Position numbers and translations under genes: made by a program
Source: Sulfuricurvum sp. MLSB
GTDB taxonomy: Bacteria > Campylobacterota > Campylobacteria > Campylobacterales > Sulfurimonadaceae
Length of the DNA: 43,890 nt
NCBI RefSeq assembly: GCF_000747095.1
Contig: NZ_JQGL01000013.1
Span: 42,761-86,650 of the forward strand
Direction of reading: 5' to 3'
Part shown: in pieces, positions 1 to 8,351 of the stretch
Numbering within the stretch: position 1 is the stretch's first letter
Layout of the letters: each line of letters starts with the position of its first letter
The notes under the pieces: model-generated
The model's database searches: none
Told to the model about the DNA's origin: nothing
What the model saw: only the letters and a program-made list of their open reading frames with translations

Positions 1-154
1 GTATCTCGGCAATGTTTCTCTTCCGTCCCAGACACGATGCCCGCAGTGCGATACGCTTCTGATAGAGCGATACGGATTTGAGACTACCCATTTTGCGCTT
101 GATGCGGGACATTGCCCGCAATGCCATAGAAAAATAGAAGGAGTATGGCAATGA
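1..154 (+). CDS. amrS: AmmeMemoRadiSam radical SAM protein (AmrS), C-terminal fragment
   Basis: This open frame enters from the left edge (frame starts at base 2) and ends at TGA 152-154. The visible 50 residues begin YLGNV and carry two Cys pairs, CPQC near residue 18 and CPQC near residue 41, separated by an LIERYG segment, and the protein ends in EGVWQ. This matches the C-terminal zinc-ribbon-like tail of AmrS, the radical SAM member of the AmmeMemoRadiSam system. The radical SAM core with its CX3CX2C cluster lies outside the window. The stop overlaps the likely amrB start by ATGA, so the two genes are probably translationally coupled. The identification rests on tail pattern plus the amrB neighbour. 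Confidence 0.85.
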   Translation, partial: YLGNVSLPSQTRCPQCDTLLIERYGFETTHFALDAGHCPQCHRKIEGVWQ

Positions 155-957
155 CTATGCGAGCGATGAGCGTGTCGGGAAGTTTCTACCCGGCGAGTGC
201 GGATGAAATCCGCGCCATGATCGATCGGTTCAATGCCATACTGGCTTCTCACAAAGAAATATGTGAGCGGTTTGACAACCTTTCGGGCCGTGCCGTCATC
301 GTCCCGCATGCGGGATGGGTCTATTCAGGTTTTACAGCCAACATCGCCTACCGTATCCTTTCGCATGTGCGCCCTGACACAATCGTCGTTATCGGCCCCT
401 CACACAGAATCGGCTTTGAAGGAATTAGCATTGCAAAATCCGATGTTTATCAAACGCCTTTGGGCGAGCTCAGAATCAATATGCCGCTTCTGAACGATCT
501 GCAAAAACGTTTTGCCCTCCCCTATTTTCCCGATGCCCATCACGAACACAGCACCGAAGTGCAGATGCCCTTTATCAAACACTACATGGACGATGCCAAA
601 GTCATAGAGCTGGTGTATGCGTACGCCGATGCGGCAGAACTCGTACCGATTATCGACTATATACTCGGATTGAACAATACGGCCGTTGTCATCAGTACCG
701 ATCTGAGTCATTACTATTCTCTCGAAAATGCCAAGCGTCTCGACGCGGTTTGCCTCGAAGCGATCCGAAGCGAAAATACGGCCGCACTGCATCAAGGATG
801 CGAAGCATGCGGAATGATCGGTGTCGAAGCCATGCTGAACGTCGCCAAAAAGAGACACATGGAAGCCGTACTGCTCGATTACCGTACCAGTGCCGACGCG
901 AGCGGAGACACATCGCGTGTCGTAGGATACGCAAGCGCCCTTTTCCAAACCGTTTGA
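151..957 (+). CDS. amrB: AmmeMemoRadiSam system protein B (MEMO1 family)
   Basis: Protein of 268 residues of the MEMO1/AmrB family, which is related to class III extradiol dioxygenases; its bacterial function is not settled. Family signatures include HAGWVYSG near residue 53, GPSHR near residue 84, HEHSTEVQMPF near residue 133 and STDLSHY near residue 183, where the histidines fall at the family's metal-site positions. I chose ATG 151 rather than ATG 145 because the AAGGAG at 138-143 lies 7 bases upstream of 151 but only one base from 145. ATG 151 also gives the ATGA overlap with amrS. The amrS-amrB pairing is common in anaerobic and microaerophilic bacteria and archaea. Confidence 0.9.
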   Translation: MTMRAMSVSGSFYPASADEIRAMIDRFNAILASHKEICERFDNLSGRAVIVPHAGWVYSGFTANIAYRILSHVRPDTIVVIGPSHRIGFEGISIAKSDVYQTPLGELRINMPLLNDLQKRFALPYFPDAHHEHSTEVQMPFIKHYMDDAKVIELVYAYADAAELVPIIDYILGLNNTAVVISTDLSHYYSLENAKRLDAVCLEAIRSENTAALHQGCEACGMIGVEAMLNVAKKRHMEAVLLDYRTSADASGDTSRVVGYASALFQTV

Positions 958-1040
958 TTTCGCTCAGATGTGCTTCGGTAATTGTTTTGCAGCAAAAAAA
1001 TGTTTTTTTAAAGTTTACTTTCATACAATGAAGAATAAAA

Positions 1041-1046
1041 TATAAT
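1041..1046 (+). promoter_or_regulatory. Probable -10 box for the EAL-HDOD gene
   Basis: A perfect TATAAT lies about 23 bases upstream of the start codon. A weak TTTCAT at 1019-1024 sits 16 bases upstream as a possible -35. The surrounding 958-1059 gap is strongly AT-rich, which suits a sigma-70 promoter in this phylum. Confidence 0.55.
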
Positions 1047-1068
1047 ATTTATATACGGAATGGAATTT

Positions 1069-2295
1069 ATGGATACATTTATCGGTAGACAACCCATCTT
1101 GGATGGGGAGGGAAAATGTGTCGGATACGAACTTCTGTACCGCAATGCCATCGATTCGATCGAAGCCACCTTTGCCAATGACAGAAAAGCAACGGCACGC
1201 GTTGTGATAAATATAGTCCATAATATCGGGCTTTCCGCTATTATCGGCGATAAAACCGGATTTATCAACGTCGATGAAAACATTATTTTAAGCGATCTCA
1301 TCTACTCTCTTCCGAAAGAAAAATTTGTTTTTGAAATTTTGGAATACACGCAAGTATCCCCTCTTGTGATTAATAAGATCCAGTATCTGCATAAACTCGG
1401 CTACCGTTTTGCACTGGATGATTTTAGCTGCAACAATGAAAACATTGAGTATTTTCGGAATCTATTTCCGTATATTGACATTATTAAAGTCGATCTTCTG
1501 GCATCCGATTCGGATGAGATCGACACGATGATAACAAAATTCAAAGAGCTTGGGATTAAACTTCTTGCGGAAAAAGTGGAAAACGTTGAAGCTTTCAAGC
1601 GTTGTCAAAAAGCGGGATTTGATTATTTTCAAGGTTATTTTTTCGAAAAACCGAGCATTATCGCCGGAAAGAAAATAGAGCCTTCCGTTACCAATGCCGT
1701 TGAGTTAATCAATGCGCTGCATGTAACAGATGACATTCATTCCATATCCGAAAAATTCACCCTCTGCCCTGAGCTTACCTACAATCTGCTTCGATACGTT
1801 AATTCGGCCGAGTTTAATTTCAAGCATGAAATAACAAGTGTCAAACAGATTCTTCAGTTGCTGGGCCCTTCTCGTCTGCGTTCATGGCTGGGATTGTTTT
1901 TATACGCGGATTCGGAAAATCGACTGTTCGGTGAAGCAATTATCGACGCGGCTAAATTTCGAGCCAACCTCATGTCTAAACTTGTCAGCGCGCACGGCCG
2001 TCCCGAACTGGCGGATGAGGCTTTTTTAGCGGGAAGCCTTTCGCTGATCGACACCTTTTTGCAAGTCAGTATGGAAGAAATCATTGAAAAAATACAACTG
2101 AGCGGATCAACAATAGACGCTCTTTTGAAACGGGAAGGGTATCTCGGAAAGTTTTTGTCGATTGTCGAAAAACTTGAAACAACCGAAAAGATTCAGACGC
2201 TTATCGATAATCTCGCGCCAAAGATCAATCTTGCTCCGAGTCTCTTATACGAAATGTATACAGATTCCCTCGGCTTTAGCGAGAGAAGAGATTAA
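1069..2295 (+). CDS. EAL-HDOD domain signalling protein
   Basis: Protein of 408 residues with an N-terminal EAL-like domain (about residues 1-195) and a C-terminal HDOD domain (about 200-395). This is the YuxH/CdgJ-type architecture linked to cyclic-di-GMP signalling and motility or surface behaviour. The EAL motif reads ELL (in YELLYR), the loop reads DDFS, and the late motif reads AEKVE followed by FQGYFFEKP; these are typical of the EAL-HDOD family, in which some members are active phosphodiesterases and others are not. ATG 1069 gives the family-typical start MDTFIGRQPIL with a GGA 5 bases upstream; ATG 1060 in the same frame is the alternative. The TAA stop shares a TTAA with the stop of the convergent dehydrogenase gene. 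Confidence 0.88.
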   Translation: MDTFIGRQPILDGEGKCVGYELLYRNAIDSIEATFANDRKATARVVINIVHNIGLSAIIGDKTGFINVDENIILSDLIYSLPKEKFVFEILEYTQVSPLVINKIQYLHKLGYRFALDDFSCNNENIEYFRNLFPYIDIIKVDLLASDSDEIDTMITKFKELGIKLLAEKVENVEAFKRCQKAGFDYFQGYFFEKPSIIAGKKIEPSVTNAVELINALHVTDDIHSISEKFTLCPELTYNLLRYVNSAEFNFKHEITSVKQILQLLGPSRLRSWLGLFLYADSENRLFGEAIIDAAKFRANLMSKLVSAHGRPELADEAFLAGSLSLIDTFLQVSMEEIIEKIQLSGSTIDALLKREGYLGKFLSIVEKLETTEKIQTLIDNLAPKINLAPSLLYEMYTDSLGFSERRD

Positions 2296-3476
2296 CTCTC
2301 CATCTCGATGACATTCCAAGGCAAGCCTTGGGTATTCATCTCGTCCATAAACGGATCCGGGTCCATTTGCTCCATATTGAATACGCCTTGGCCGCTCCAG
2401 ATCCCCTGAACCATCAGTTTGGCGCCGATGACGGCAGGAACGCCGGTAGTATACGAAACACCTTGTGATTTCACTTCGGCATAGCACTCTTCGTGATCTT
2501 TCACCTGATAAATGTAGATTTTGCGTTTTTTACCGTCTTTGAGGCCTTCGGCAACGATACCGATGTTGGTTTTACCTTTGGTACGAGGTCCGAGCGATGC
2601 AGGGTCCGGGAGCAAGGTTTTCAAAAATTCCATAGGTACGATTTTCATCCCCTGGTGTTCTACCGGCTCGATTCCGAGCATTCCGACGTTTTCGAGACAT
2701 TTCATGTGGGTCAGGTAGCTTTGGCCGAACGTCATGAAAAAACGGATGCGTTTAAGCCCTTTGATGTGTTTGACAAGCGACTCCATCTCTTCATGGTAGA
2801 GCAGATAGCTGTCTTTGGGACCCACTTCGGGATAATCCCATACCTGCATGATTTCCATCGGTTCTGTTTCAATCCACGTACCGTTTTCCCAATAGCGCCC
2901 TTTGGCGCTTACTTCGCGCAGGTTGATCTCGGGGTTGAAGTTGGTCGCAAACGGATAGCCGTGATCGCCGGCATTACAGTCGAGGATATCGATCGTATGG
3001 ATTTCGTCGAAATAGTGCTTTTGGGCATAGGCACAAAATACGTTGGTGGCACCCGGATCGAATCCGCTTCCAAGGAGTCCCATGATTCCGGCTTCTTTAA
3101 ATGCGGCATCTCTTTCCCATTGAAGTTTGTATTCAAACTTCGCTTCATCAGGATGCTCATAGTTAGCAGTGTCTAGATAGGGGGTTTTGGTCGCAATACA
3201 CGCATCCATGATCGTCAAATCCTGATACGGAAGGGCCACGTTGATAACAATATCCGCACCCACTTTTTTGATCAGGTCGATCACTTCTTGCGTATTGTCC
3301 GCATCGACGGTGGTGATCTCGATTGCGCCGGAAGGAAGCTCGCTTTGGATCTCTTCGCAGCGTTTAAGTGTGCGGCTTGCCAAAATAATACGGTCAAAAA
3401 CCTGGTTGTTCATGACACATTTGTGTGCCACAACGCGCCCTACTCCGCCGGCGCCGATAATGAGTGCTGTTGCCAC
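2292..3476 (-). CDS. Saccharopine dehydrogenase family protein, probable carboxynorspermidine dehydrogenase
   Basis: Protein of 394 residues with an N-terminal Rossmann motif GAGGVG (residues 8-13) and the overall pattern of the saccharopine-dehydrogenase/LYS1 family. In Campylobacterota this family usually acts as carboxynorspermidine dehydrogenase, which condenses aspartate semialdehyde with a diamine using NADPH in the alternative spermidine or norspermidine route. The length of about 400 matches that enzyme. The partner decarboxylase is not in the window. The start is GTG 3476: an AGAGGGG lies 6 bases upstream, and the nearby ATG at 3481 is out of frame. The C-terminus meets the convergent EAL-HDOD gene with overlapping stops. 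Confidence 0.85.
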   Translation of the reverse strand: MATALIIGAGGVGRVVAHKCVMNNQVFDRIILASRTLKRCEEIQSELPSGAIEITTVDADNTQEVIDLIKKVGADIVINVALPYQDLTIMDACIATKTPYLDTANYEHPDEAKFEYKLQWERDAAFKEAGIMGLLGSGFDPGATNVFCAYAQKHYFDEIHTIDILDCNAGDHGYPFATNFNPEINLREVSAKGRYWENGTWIETEPMEIMQVWDYPEVGPKDSYLLYHEEMESLVKHIKGLKRIRFFMTFGQSYLTHMKCLENVGMLGIEPVEHQGMKIVPMEFLKTLLPDPASLGPRTKGKTNIGIVAEGLKDGKKRKIYIYQVKDHEECYAEVKSQGVSYTTGVPAVIGAKLMVQGIWSGQGVFNMEQMDPDPFMDEMNTQGLPWNVIEMES

Positions 3477-3505
3477 GGCATACCCCTCTGAATAAAATAT
3501 TGAAA

Positions 3506-3511
3506 ATTATA
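3506..3511 (-). promoter_or_regulatory. Probable -10 box for the dehydrogenase gene
   Basis: TATAAT on the minus strand, about 30 bases upstream of the GTG start, in the AT-rich gap between this gene and dgkA. No convincing -35 was seen, which is common in this phylum. Confidence 0.5.
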
Positions 3512-3534
3512 GAAAACAATCACTTACGATTGGG

Positions 3535-3903
3535 TTACACGCAAAACGCGTCGTATAGGGTCAATGCCCAAATCGTGCCGACGGCGAGAAACGAAACGAA
3601 TACCAATGCCGCTCCCGCATCTTTGGCCCGCTTGGCTAGCTCATGATGCTCGAACGTCACCAAATCAACTCCCCGCTCTATTGCGCTGTTGATGATTTCC
3701 GACATGAGGGGAATAAACAAAGAGACAAAAAGAACCGAGTGATGGACAAACGAAACCGGCAAGACCCATGCAATGACACCCGCTGCGACAAACAACAGCA
3801 GTTGCAGGCGAAACGATTTTTCGTTCCGCGTCACTTCGGCAAGGCCGTTCAGCGCATAGCGCGTATTTTTAAAAAGGGTGTAGTCAGGCTTGTTGAGTGC
3901 CAT
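3535..3903 (-). CDS. dgkA: Diacylglycerol kinase
   Basis: Small integral membrane protein of 122 residues, the normal DgkA size, which phosphorylates diacylglycerol to phosphatidate at the inner membrane. Three hydrophobic segments are visible, and the family motif reads SEIINSAIERGVDL with the catalytic and metal-binding glutamates. The open frame extends 52 codons further upstream, but that part reads as an out-of-frame shadow of the upstream acyltransferase. ATG 3903 has an AAGGAG a few bases before it and gives the family-typical start. The gene overlaps the end of the LplT-PlsC gene by 20 bases, so both are probably one lipid-recycling operon. Confidence 0.92.
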   Translation of the reverse strand: MALNKPDYTLFKNTRYALNGLAEVTRNEKSFRLQLLLFVAAGVIAWVLPVSFVHHSVLFVSLFIPLMSEIINSAIERGVDLVTFEHHELAKRAKDAGAALVFVSFLAVGTIWALTLYDAFCV

Positions 3904-5722
3904 AAGTCTCCTTGAGATGCATGATTGCATTATACACGGTTTCAGGATCGGATTGCATCTCCAAAGGTTCGCCGTAAATGATCCGTATCGTGCGTCGGAA
4001 CCACCCGCGTGCACGAACGTGCCGCCGCGCTGAGCGAGAAAAAACGCTTCCATAGGCACCGTCTATGTAAAACGGGATAATAACGCTCTTGTGCTCTGTG
4101 GCGATGGCACGATACCCCGGATAGATTTTGCCGATATTGCCGTCATGACTGATCGCGCCTTCGGGAAAAATAGCAACTATTTCACCGTTATCAAGTCGAT
4201 TCCGCGCTTCTTTAAATGCTTCTTTGGCGCCGTTTTGGGAAATCGGAATCACTTCGCCCAGTTCCATAATCGGACGGATGAAGCGTTTTTGGTAAATGGA
4301 GCGTTCCATCAGATAACGAATACGTCGCTCGACTCCGATCTGCACCAGTATCCAGTCGATCCAGCTGATATGATTTCCCATAAGCAATACGGGACCTGAT
4401 CTTGGAATGTTATGCGTGTGCATCGGTATGATGTTGTAGCGCAACGCAAGGATGTTTTCAAAAATGAGCCATAAAAAATAGTCTTTGTAGCGAGCAAGGA
4501 CGGCAAACGTAAGCACCAGTGAAACACCGAGCATGGCGTAAAAGAGCGTCAGCGAATCCCATCCCGCATACGCAAATACACTTGTCAATATTAAAAATGC
4601 GGTCATAAAAATGTTTTGGAGCCAGTTGTTACCCGAGAGGATATAGCTCAGATGGGCTGCAGGCGCTTTGATCTGTATCAGCGCATTCAGCGAAACGATC
4701 ATCATGGCTCCGCCGATACCGAAGCCGAAAAAAACTACTCCGATAAGATAAAGATTATACGTCAGCGGCAAAATGACCAACATCGCGCTTATTTGCACCG
4801 CACCGGCAACAATCAGCCCTTTGTGCAGGTAATAGCGGGACATACGCGATGCAATGATCGACCCGGCAATAATCCCGAACGCCGCCAATGCCATAAGCCC
4901 CTGCACGACAATCGTATTGTCAATTTCCAGCGTCCGTTTCGCGTACGCACCGAATGCGGCGAGAATGACCTGTGAAATAGACCAGAACAAAGACAGATAG
5001 ACGACGGCATCGAAAATTTCCCGGTTTCTCCGCAACAAGATCCAATTTTTTCGAAGATAACCGCCATTGAGATATTTTTTAATATTAAAACGTATCCGAG
5101 CGGGTTCCCCTCTGTCGATGAGACGCAGAGTCAACAAAAATTCAATCAGACTCCCCGCAACCAGAAGCCATCCCAGCGGAGCGATTTGGTGAAGAATATC
5201 ACCCTCGTTCGCATACGATCGCTCAAGCGAATTTTCAAACAGCACCGTGTAGGCCATAATGCCCGATAAAATGGCTACAGTAGTCGAAGCTTGGACCAGC
5301 GCGTTAAGTGGTGCAAAACCGTTTTCGCCGGCGATCTCTTTGATATATCCGTATTTAGCCGGAGAATAGATCGCACTCTGCGCTGCTAGAATCAGCGTTA
5401 GGGCAAACGAAGCCCAAAACCACCCCTGATAATAGCTATACGTGATCAAAAGAGTTATCACAACGGCGGCAAATGCTCCGTATCGCATAACCCGGACTTT
5501 TGAAAAACGATGCGCAAGAAATCCGGCCGGAGTAAACAATAAAATGAAGGGGAGCAAAATGAGCGCATTGAGAATCGCGGTGTAAATAACCTGAGTCTGG
5601 TCGTCATAAATTTTAAAAACGGTGTTTTGAATAATAATTTTATGTCCGAGATCGGTAAAAGCGTTCAGAAACAGCGCGAGTGTATAGGGGAATACCCCTG
5701 CGATTTTCCAGATGCCGCTCAT
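3884..5722 (-). CDS. MFS lysophospholipid-transporter-like / PlsC acyltransferase fusion
   Basis: Protein of 612 residues. The first 410 or so residues are a multi-pass MFS-like domain resembling the lysophospholipid flippase LplT. The rest is a PlsC-type acyltransferase with the HX4D motif in NHISWIDW and the FPEGAISHDG motif. The order matches LplT-Aas systems that bring lysophospholipids back through the inner membrane and re-acylate them, but the acyl-ACP synthetase domain of Aas is absent here. ATG 5722 overlaps the TGA of the upstream gene as ATGA. An in-frame ATG at 5743 has an AAGG touching it and is less likely. dgkA follows with a 20-base overlap. Confidence 0.88.
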   Translation of the reverse strand: MSGIWKIAGVFPYTLALFLNAFTDLGHKIIIQNTVFKIYDDQTQVIYTAILNALILLPFILLFTPAGFLAHRFSKVRVMRYGAFAAVVITLLITYSYYQGWFWASFALTLILAAQSAIYSPAKYGYIKEIAGENGFAPLNALVQASTTVAILSGIMAYTVLFENSLERSYANEGDILHQIAPLGWLLVAGSLIEFLLTLRLIDRGEPARIRFNIKKYLNGGYLRKNWILLRRNREIFDAVVYLSLFWSISQVILAAFGAYAKRTLEIDNTIVVQGLMALAAFGIIAGSIIASRMSRYYLHKGLIVAGAVQISAMLVILPLTYNLYLIGVVFFGFGIGGAMMIVSLNALIQIKAPAAHLSYILSGNNWLQNIFMTAFLILTSVFAYAGWDSLTLFYAMLGVSLVLTFAVLARYKDYFLWLIFENILALRYNIIPMHTHNIPRSGPVLLMGNHISWIDWILVQIGVERRIRYLMERSIYQKRFIRPIMELGEVIPISQNGAKEAFKEARNRLDNGEIVAIFPEGAISHDGNIGKIYPGYRAIATEHKSVIIPFYIDGAYGSVFSRSARRHVRARGWFRRTIRIIYGEPLEMQSDPETVYNAIMHLKETYGTQQA

Positions 5723-6432
5723 ACTGCCAGTACCGTGCTCCATCCTTCATAATAGCCGTGCTGTTCCAACGCGGCGTCAAAAAGGAGTGCTGTCGTCTCT
5801 TCGACCTGCTCGGGCAATACCGATTCCGTTTTGACGACAACCGCGCCGTAGGCATGATCACTCTCGTCATCGCTCACTTCTTCTTTGAGTGCGAAACCGT
5901 GTGCGGAGAGAGACGCTACAGCCCGTTCCATTGAACTTCTGGTCTGGAAAAAGAGATAGTGTTCGACTTCTCTCTCGATACTCAAATCATCCCCCGCTTC
6001 TGCCAGCGCTTCGATCGTATGGCGGTTTTGGATCCGTAGCAGCGCATACGCATCCGGATAGAGGCGTTCGAGATACATTTCCCATTTGGTATCTTTTGAT
6101 ACCCCTCTTTCATGCGCGAATCCGCCGTGACGTGCCATCACTTCGGAACTGATGTTCTCAAACCGTTTCGCTTCGGAAGCATAAAAATACAATTCGACCC
6201 AACCCTCTTTCGTCACCGAACCGGCGAAAAGTGCGTCCATTGCTTCATGTAAAGTCTGTTTCAAATCATCCGTAAATCCGGTGAAGCTCCCATCCAGCGG
6301 ATTCTCCGATTTAACAAACAGCCACAACAGCCACGGCCGCTCGATTTGCGGAGCTTCATCGATCAGCTCCATCTCCACATCACAACGGTAGGGAATATTC
6401 TCTTCATCACTCAGTTCATAATATTCGCTCAT
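5719..6432 (-). CDS. DUF695 and RraB-like domain protein
   Basis: Acidic soluble protein of 237 residues. The N-terminal half (about 1-130) resembles DUF695, with WLLWLFVKSENPLDG and an ELYFYAS strand. The C-terminal half (about 135-230) resembles the RraB family of RNase E regulators, with EVEHYLFFQ, a middle segment like FALKEEV and a late EHGYYEGW-like stretch. The two-domain combination recurs in bacteria, but its role outside the RNase E link is unclear; Campylobacterota generally lack a classical RNase E, so the RraB function should not be assumed. It is the first gene of the run leading into the LplT-PlsC and dgkA genes, joined by an ATGA overlap. Confidence 0.75.
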   Translation of the reverse strand: MSEYYELSDEENIPYRCDVEMELIDEAPQIERPWLLWLFVKSENPLDGSFTGFTDDLKQTLHEAMDALFAGSVTKEGWVELYFYASEAKRFENISSEVMARHGGFAHERGVSKDTKWEMYLERLYPDAYALLRIQNRHTIEALAEAGDDLSIEREVEHYLFFQTRSSMERAVASLSAHGFALKEEVSDDESDHAYGAVVVKTESVLPEQVEETTALLFDAALEQHGYYEGWSTVLAV

Positions 6433-6468
6433 AAGTCCCCATCTCGTTTTTTCGGCATTATAAAGTCT

Positions 6469-7707
6469 TTATTCTTGATTTTCTCCGACATAGCTTTTGT
6501 GCAGCTTCACTTTTCCGGCCAGTTCTTGGATGTTTTTGGTATCGATAACCAAAGGATTGTGTTGTTCAAGCGATTTGGAGAGCAACTTCATTTGAGCCGT
6601 CACGTCGGATGCCAGGTCTTCGAGAGTCTGGCGTGTTGCACGGTATTCTTGACGTTCATAGGCTTCAAGGGTTACAATGAGTTCGCCAAGCTTTCCTTTC
6701 GCATTCATCAATTCTGCATACAGCGTTTCGGCTGAGGTGAAGAGAGCCGCCAGCGGCTTCAATGAATCAGAAAGGTCTTTGGATTGGACGGTAATCTCCC
6801 TCATCTGCTTGGACGAAAGAACCATCTGCTGCATGATCAGTTCGCTTTGTTCACGCGAACCTTTTAATATCGCATCGTTTTCCATTAACGACGTCGCGAT
6901 CAATTCGCTTTTTGCACCTATCGAATGTATCTGGCGGCCGAATTCATGCACGATACGGTCAAGCTCGCGGTGCAGAACGCCCAGCAGGTGTTCGTCCACA
7001 CCCTGCGATTGGATTTTGGAAAGATGATCATTCACCTGCATCAATTGATGCGCCACCTCTTTATGCTCGTCACAGCTGATTCCCAAAGCGCTTTTGATCT
7101 GATTGAAATGGTCTTGTTCGGCAATACGCAGCAAATCGATATGACGATGGATGATATTATCCAGGCCCGGCAATTCGGTCAAAGTAAATTCTTCGAATTT
7201 GTCCATAGCGGCGTGCTGCTGGGCCAGAAGCGATTCAAGTTTGGCAACAAAAAGTTTTTGATTGGCCTGAATGACGTTAAGCGAATCAATCTCTTCTTTG
7301 AAAAGGACACGCAGCTGCTCATGTGTCGAATCTTCCATCTGCGCCACGATTTCAAGACGTCTGGCAGATGAATCAAAGGCTGTTTTTAGCATCTCAACAT
7401 CGTCTGAGAGGGTACGGATTCGGCTAAGGTTTTCATGCGTGCTTGCAGCTGAGACGCTCCGACTCAAAACGCTCATGATCGCAGAGAGTACAACCCCGGT
7501 ACCGAGCATCACCAGCGATTCTTTCATGACGGCCAGTTCTGCACCCGCAGATGCATACAAGACAAAATGCAGCATACCTCCGGCAGCCCCGATTCCCAAA
7601 ACAATCGGCGTATAATTGATTTTATTCGGGTCTTTGTAAACTGCCGTATGACGCAAAAAAAGAAGTGAAATCAAACCGATCGTGACGATTACATCGATAC
7701 CGTACAT
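6469..7707 (-). CDS. Unknown membrane-anchored coiled-coil protein
   Basis: Protein of 412 residues that I do not recognise. Three hydrophobic segments lie near residues 1-19, 34-54 and 65-83, separated by short loops. The remaining 320 or so residues are strongly helical and charged, with few prolines, so a long coiled-coil domain on one face of the membrane is likely. It has no catalytic motif I can name. The layout superficially recalls MotA/ExbB-type tail proteins or chemoreceptor signalling domains, but neither signature is present. The start has AAGGGG 7 bases upstream and lies 11 bases after the HAD phosphatase stop, so the gene is probably co-transcribed with hemH and the phosphatase. 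Confidence 0.7.
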   Translation of the reverse strand: MYGIDVIVTIGLISLLFLRHTAVYKDPNKINYTPIVLGIGAAGGMLHFVLYASAGAELAVMKESLVMLGTGVVLSAIMSVLSRSVSAASTHENLSRIRTLSDDVEMLKTAFDSSARRLEIVAQMEDSTHEQLRVLFKEEIDSLNVIQANQKLFVAKLESLLAQQHAAMDKFEEFTLTELPGLDNIIHRHIDLLRIAEQDHFNQIKSALGISCDEHKEVAHQLMQVNDHLSKIQSQGVDEHLLGVLHRELDRIVHEFGRQIHSIGAKSELIATSLMENDAILKGSREQSELIMQQMVLSSKQMREITVQSKDLSDSLKPLAALFTSAETLYAELMNAKGKLGELIVTLEAYERQEYRATRQTLEDLASDVTAQMKLLSKSLEQHNPLVIDTKNIQELAGKVKLHKSYVGENQE

Positions 7708-7718
7708 AGACTGCCCCT

Positions 7719-8351
7719 TTAACTAATCAAACGCAAAATCTCCAGAGGATTTGCAGCACAGTATGCTCCGTCCCCCGACTCGGCAAAGCCCCATCCTGCA
7801 AAAACGGCTTCAATTCCTGCCTGAGCAGCCGCTTCCATGTCTTTGGCGTTATCTCCGATCATCCAAGCACGATCCGTACCCGGACGATAACGGCAACGCT
7901 CAAGATGCATTCGAATCATCTGCGGATGCGGCTTTGGCCATTCAACGTCATCGGCGCCGGTAATAAGCTCAAAATAGTGTTCTACTCCCAAATGCTGCAG
8001 CATCCGTTTGGCAAAAAGACCCGGAGCATTGGTCGCCACACCCATGACCACGCCTTTGCCGCGCAACGTATCCAATACCTCGTTGATTCCCTCGTACACA
8101 CGGACGTTTTGAATGCATTGATCGTAATAATGTTCTTCAAAAAGCGCCCTGGCTTCAGGCTCATAGTGCGCGGTACCGTAAAATATTTCGGCCAGATTAC
8201 GCGAAGGGGCATTGATCGCATCCACGACATAACGGACGCTGAGCGGTTCAAGCGCGTACCGCAGTGAGCGCACATGATTGATCGAATAGGTAATATCCAG
8301 ACCCGAATCGATCAGCGTACCGTCCATATCGAAGATAGCGATTTTTTTCAT
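7719..8351 (-). CDS. HAD family phosphatase (phosphoglycolate phosphatase-like)
   Basis: Protein of 210 residues of the HAD superfamily. Motif I is DMDGTLIDS (nucleophile Asp8, acid/base Asp10) near the N-terminus. Motif II is VATNAP, and the late motif IGDNAKDMEAA with WPKPHP before it fits motifs III and IV. A helical cap follows motif I, as in Gph/PGMB-type enzymes. Phosphoglycolate phosphatase is the closest general match, but substrate specificity cannot be read from sequence. The ATG directly abuts the TAA of hemH, so the pair is translationally coupled. Confidence 0.85.
   Translation of the reverse strand: MKKIAIFDMDGTLIDSGLDITYSINHVRSLRYALEPLSVRYVVDAINAPSRNLAEIFYGTAHYEPEARALFEEHYYDQCIQNVRVYEGINEVLDTLRGKGVVMGVATNAPGLFAKRMLQHLGVEHYFELITGADDVEWPKPHPQMIRMHLERCRYRPGTDRAWMIGDNAKDMEAAAQAGIEAVFAGWGFAESGDGAYCAANPLEILRLIS

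Noticed and set aside
3904-4059. 52-codon upstream extension of dgkA
   Set aside because: It lies inside the LplT-PlsC gene in another frame, lacks DgkA features, and ATG 3903 has a better ribosome site and normal length.
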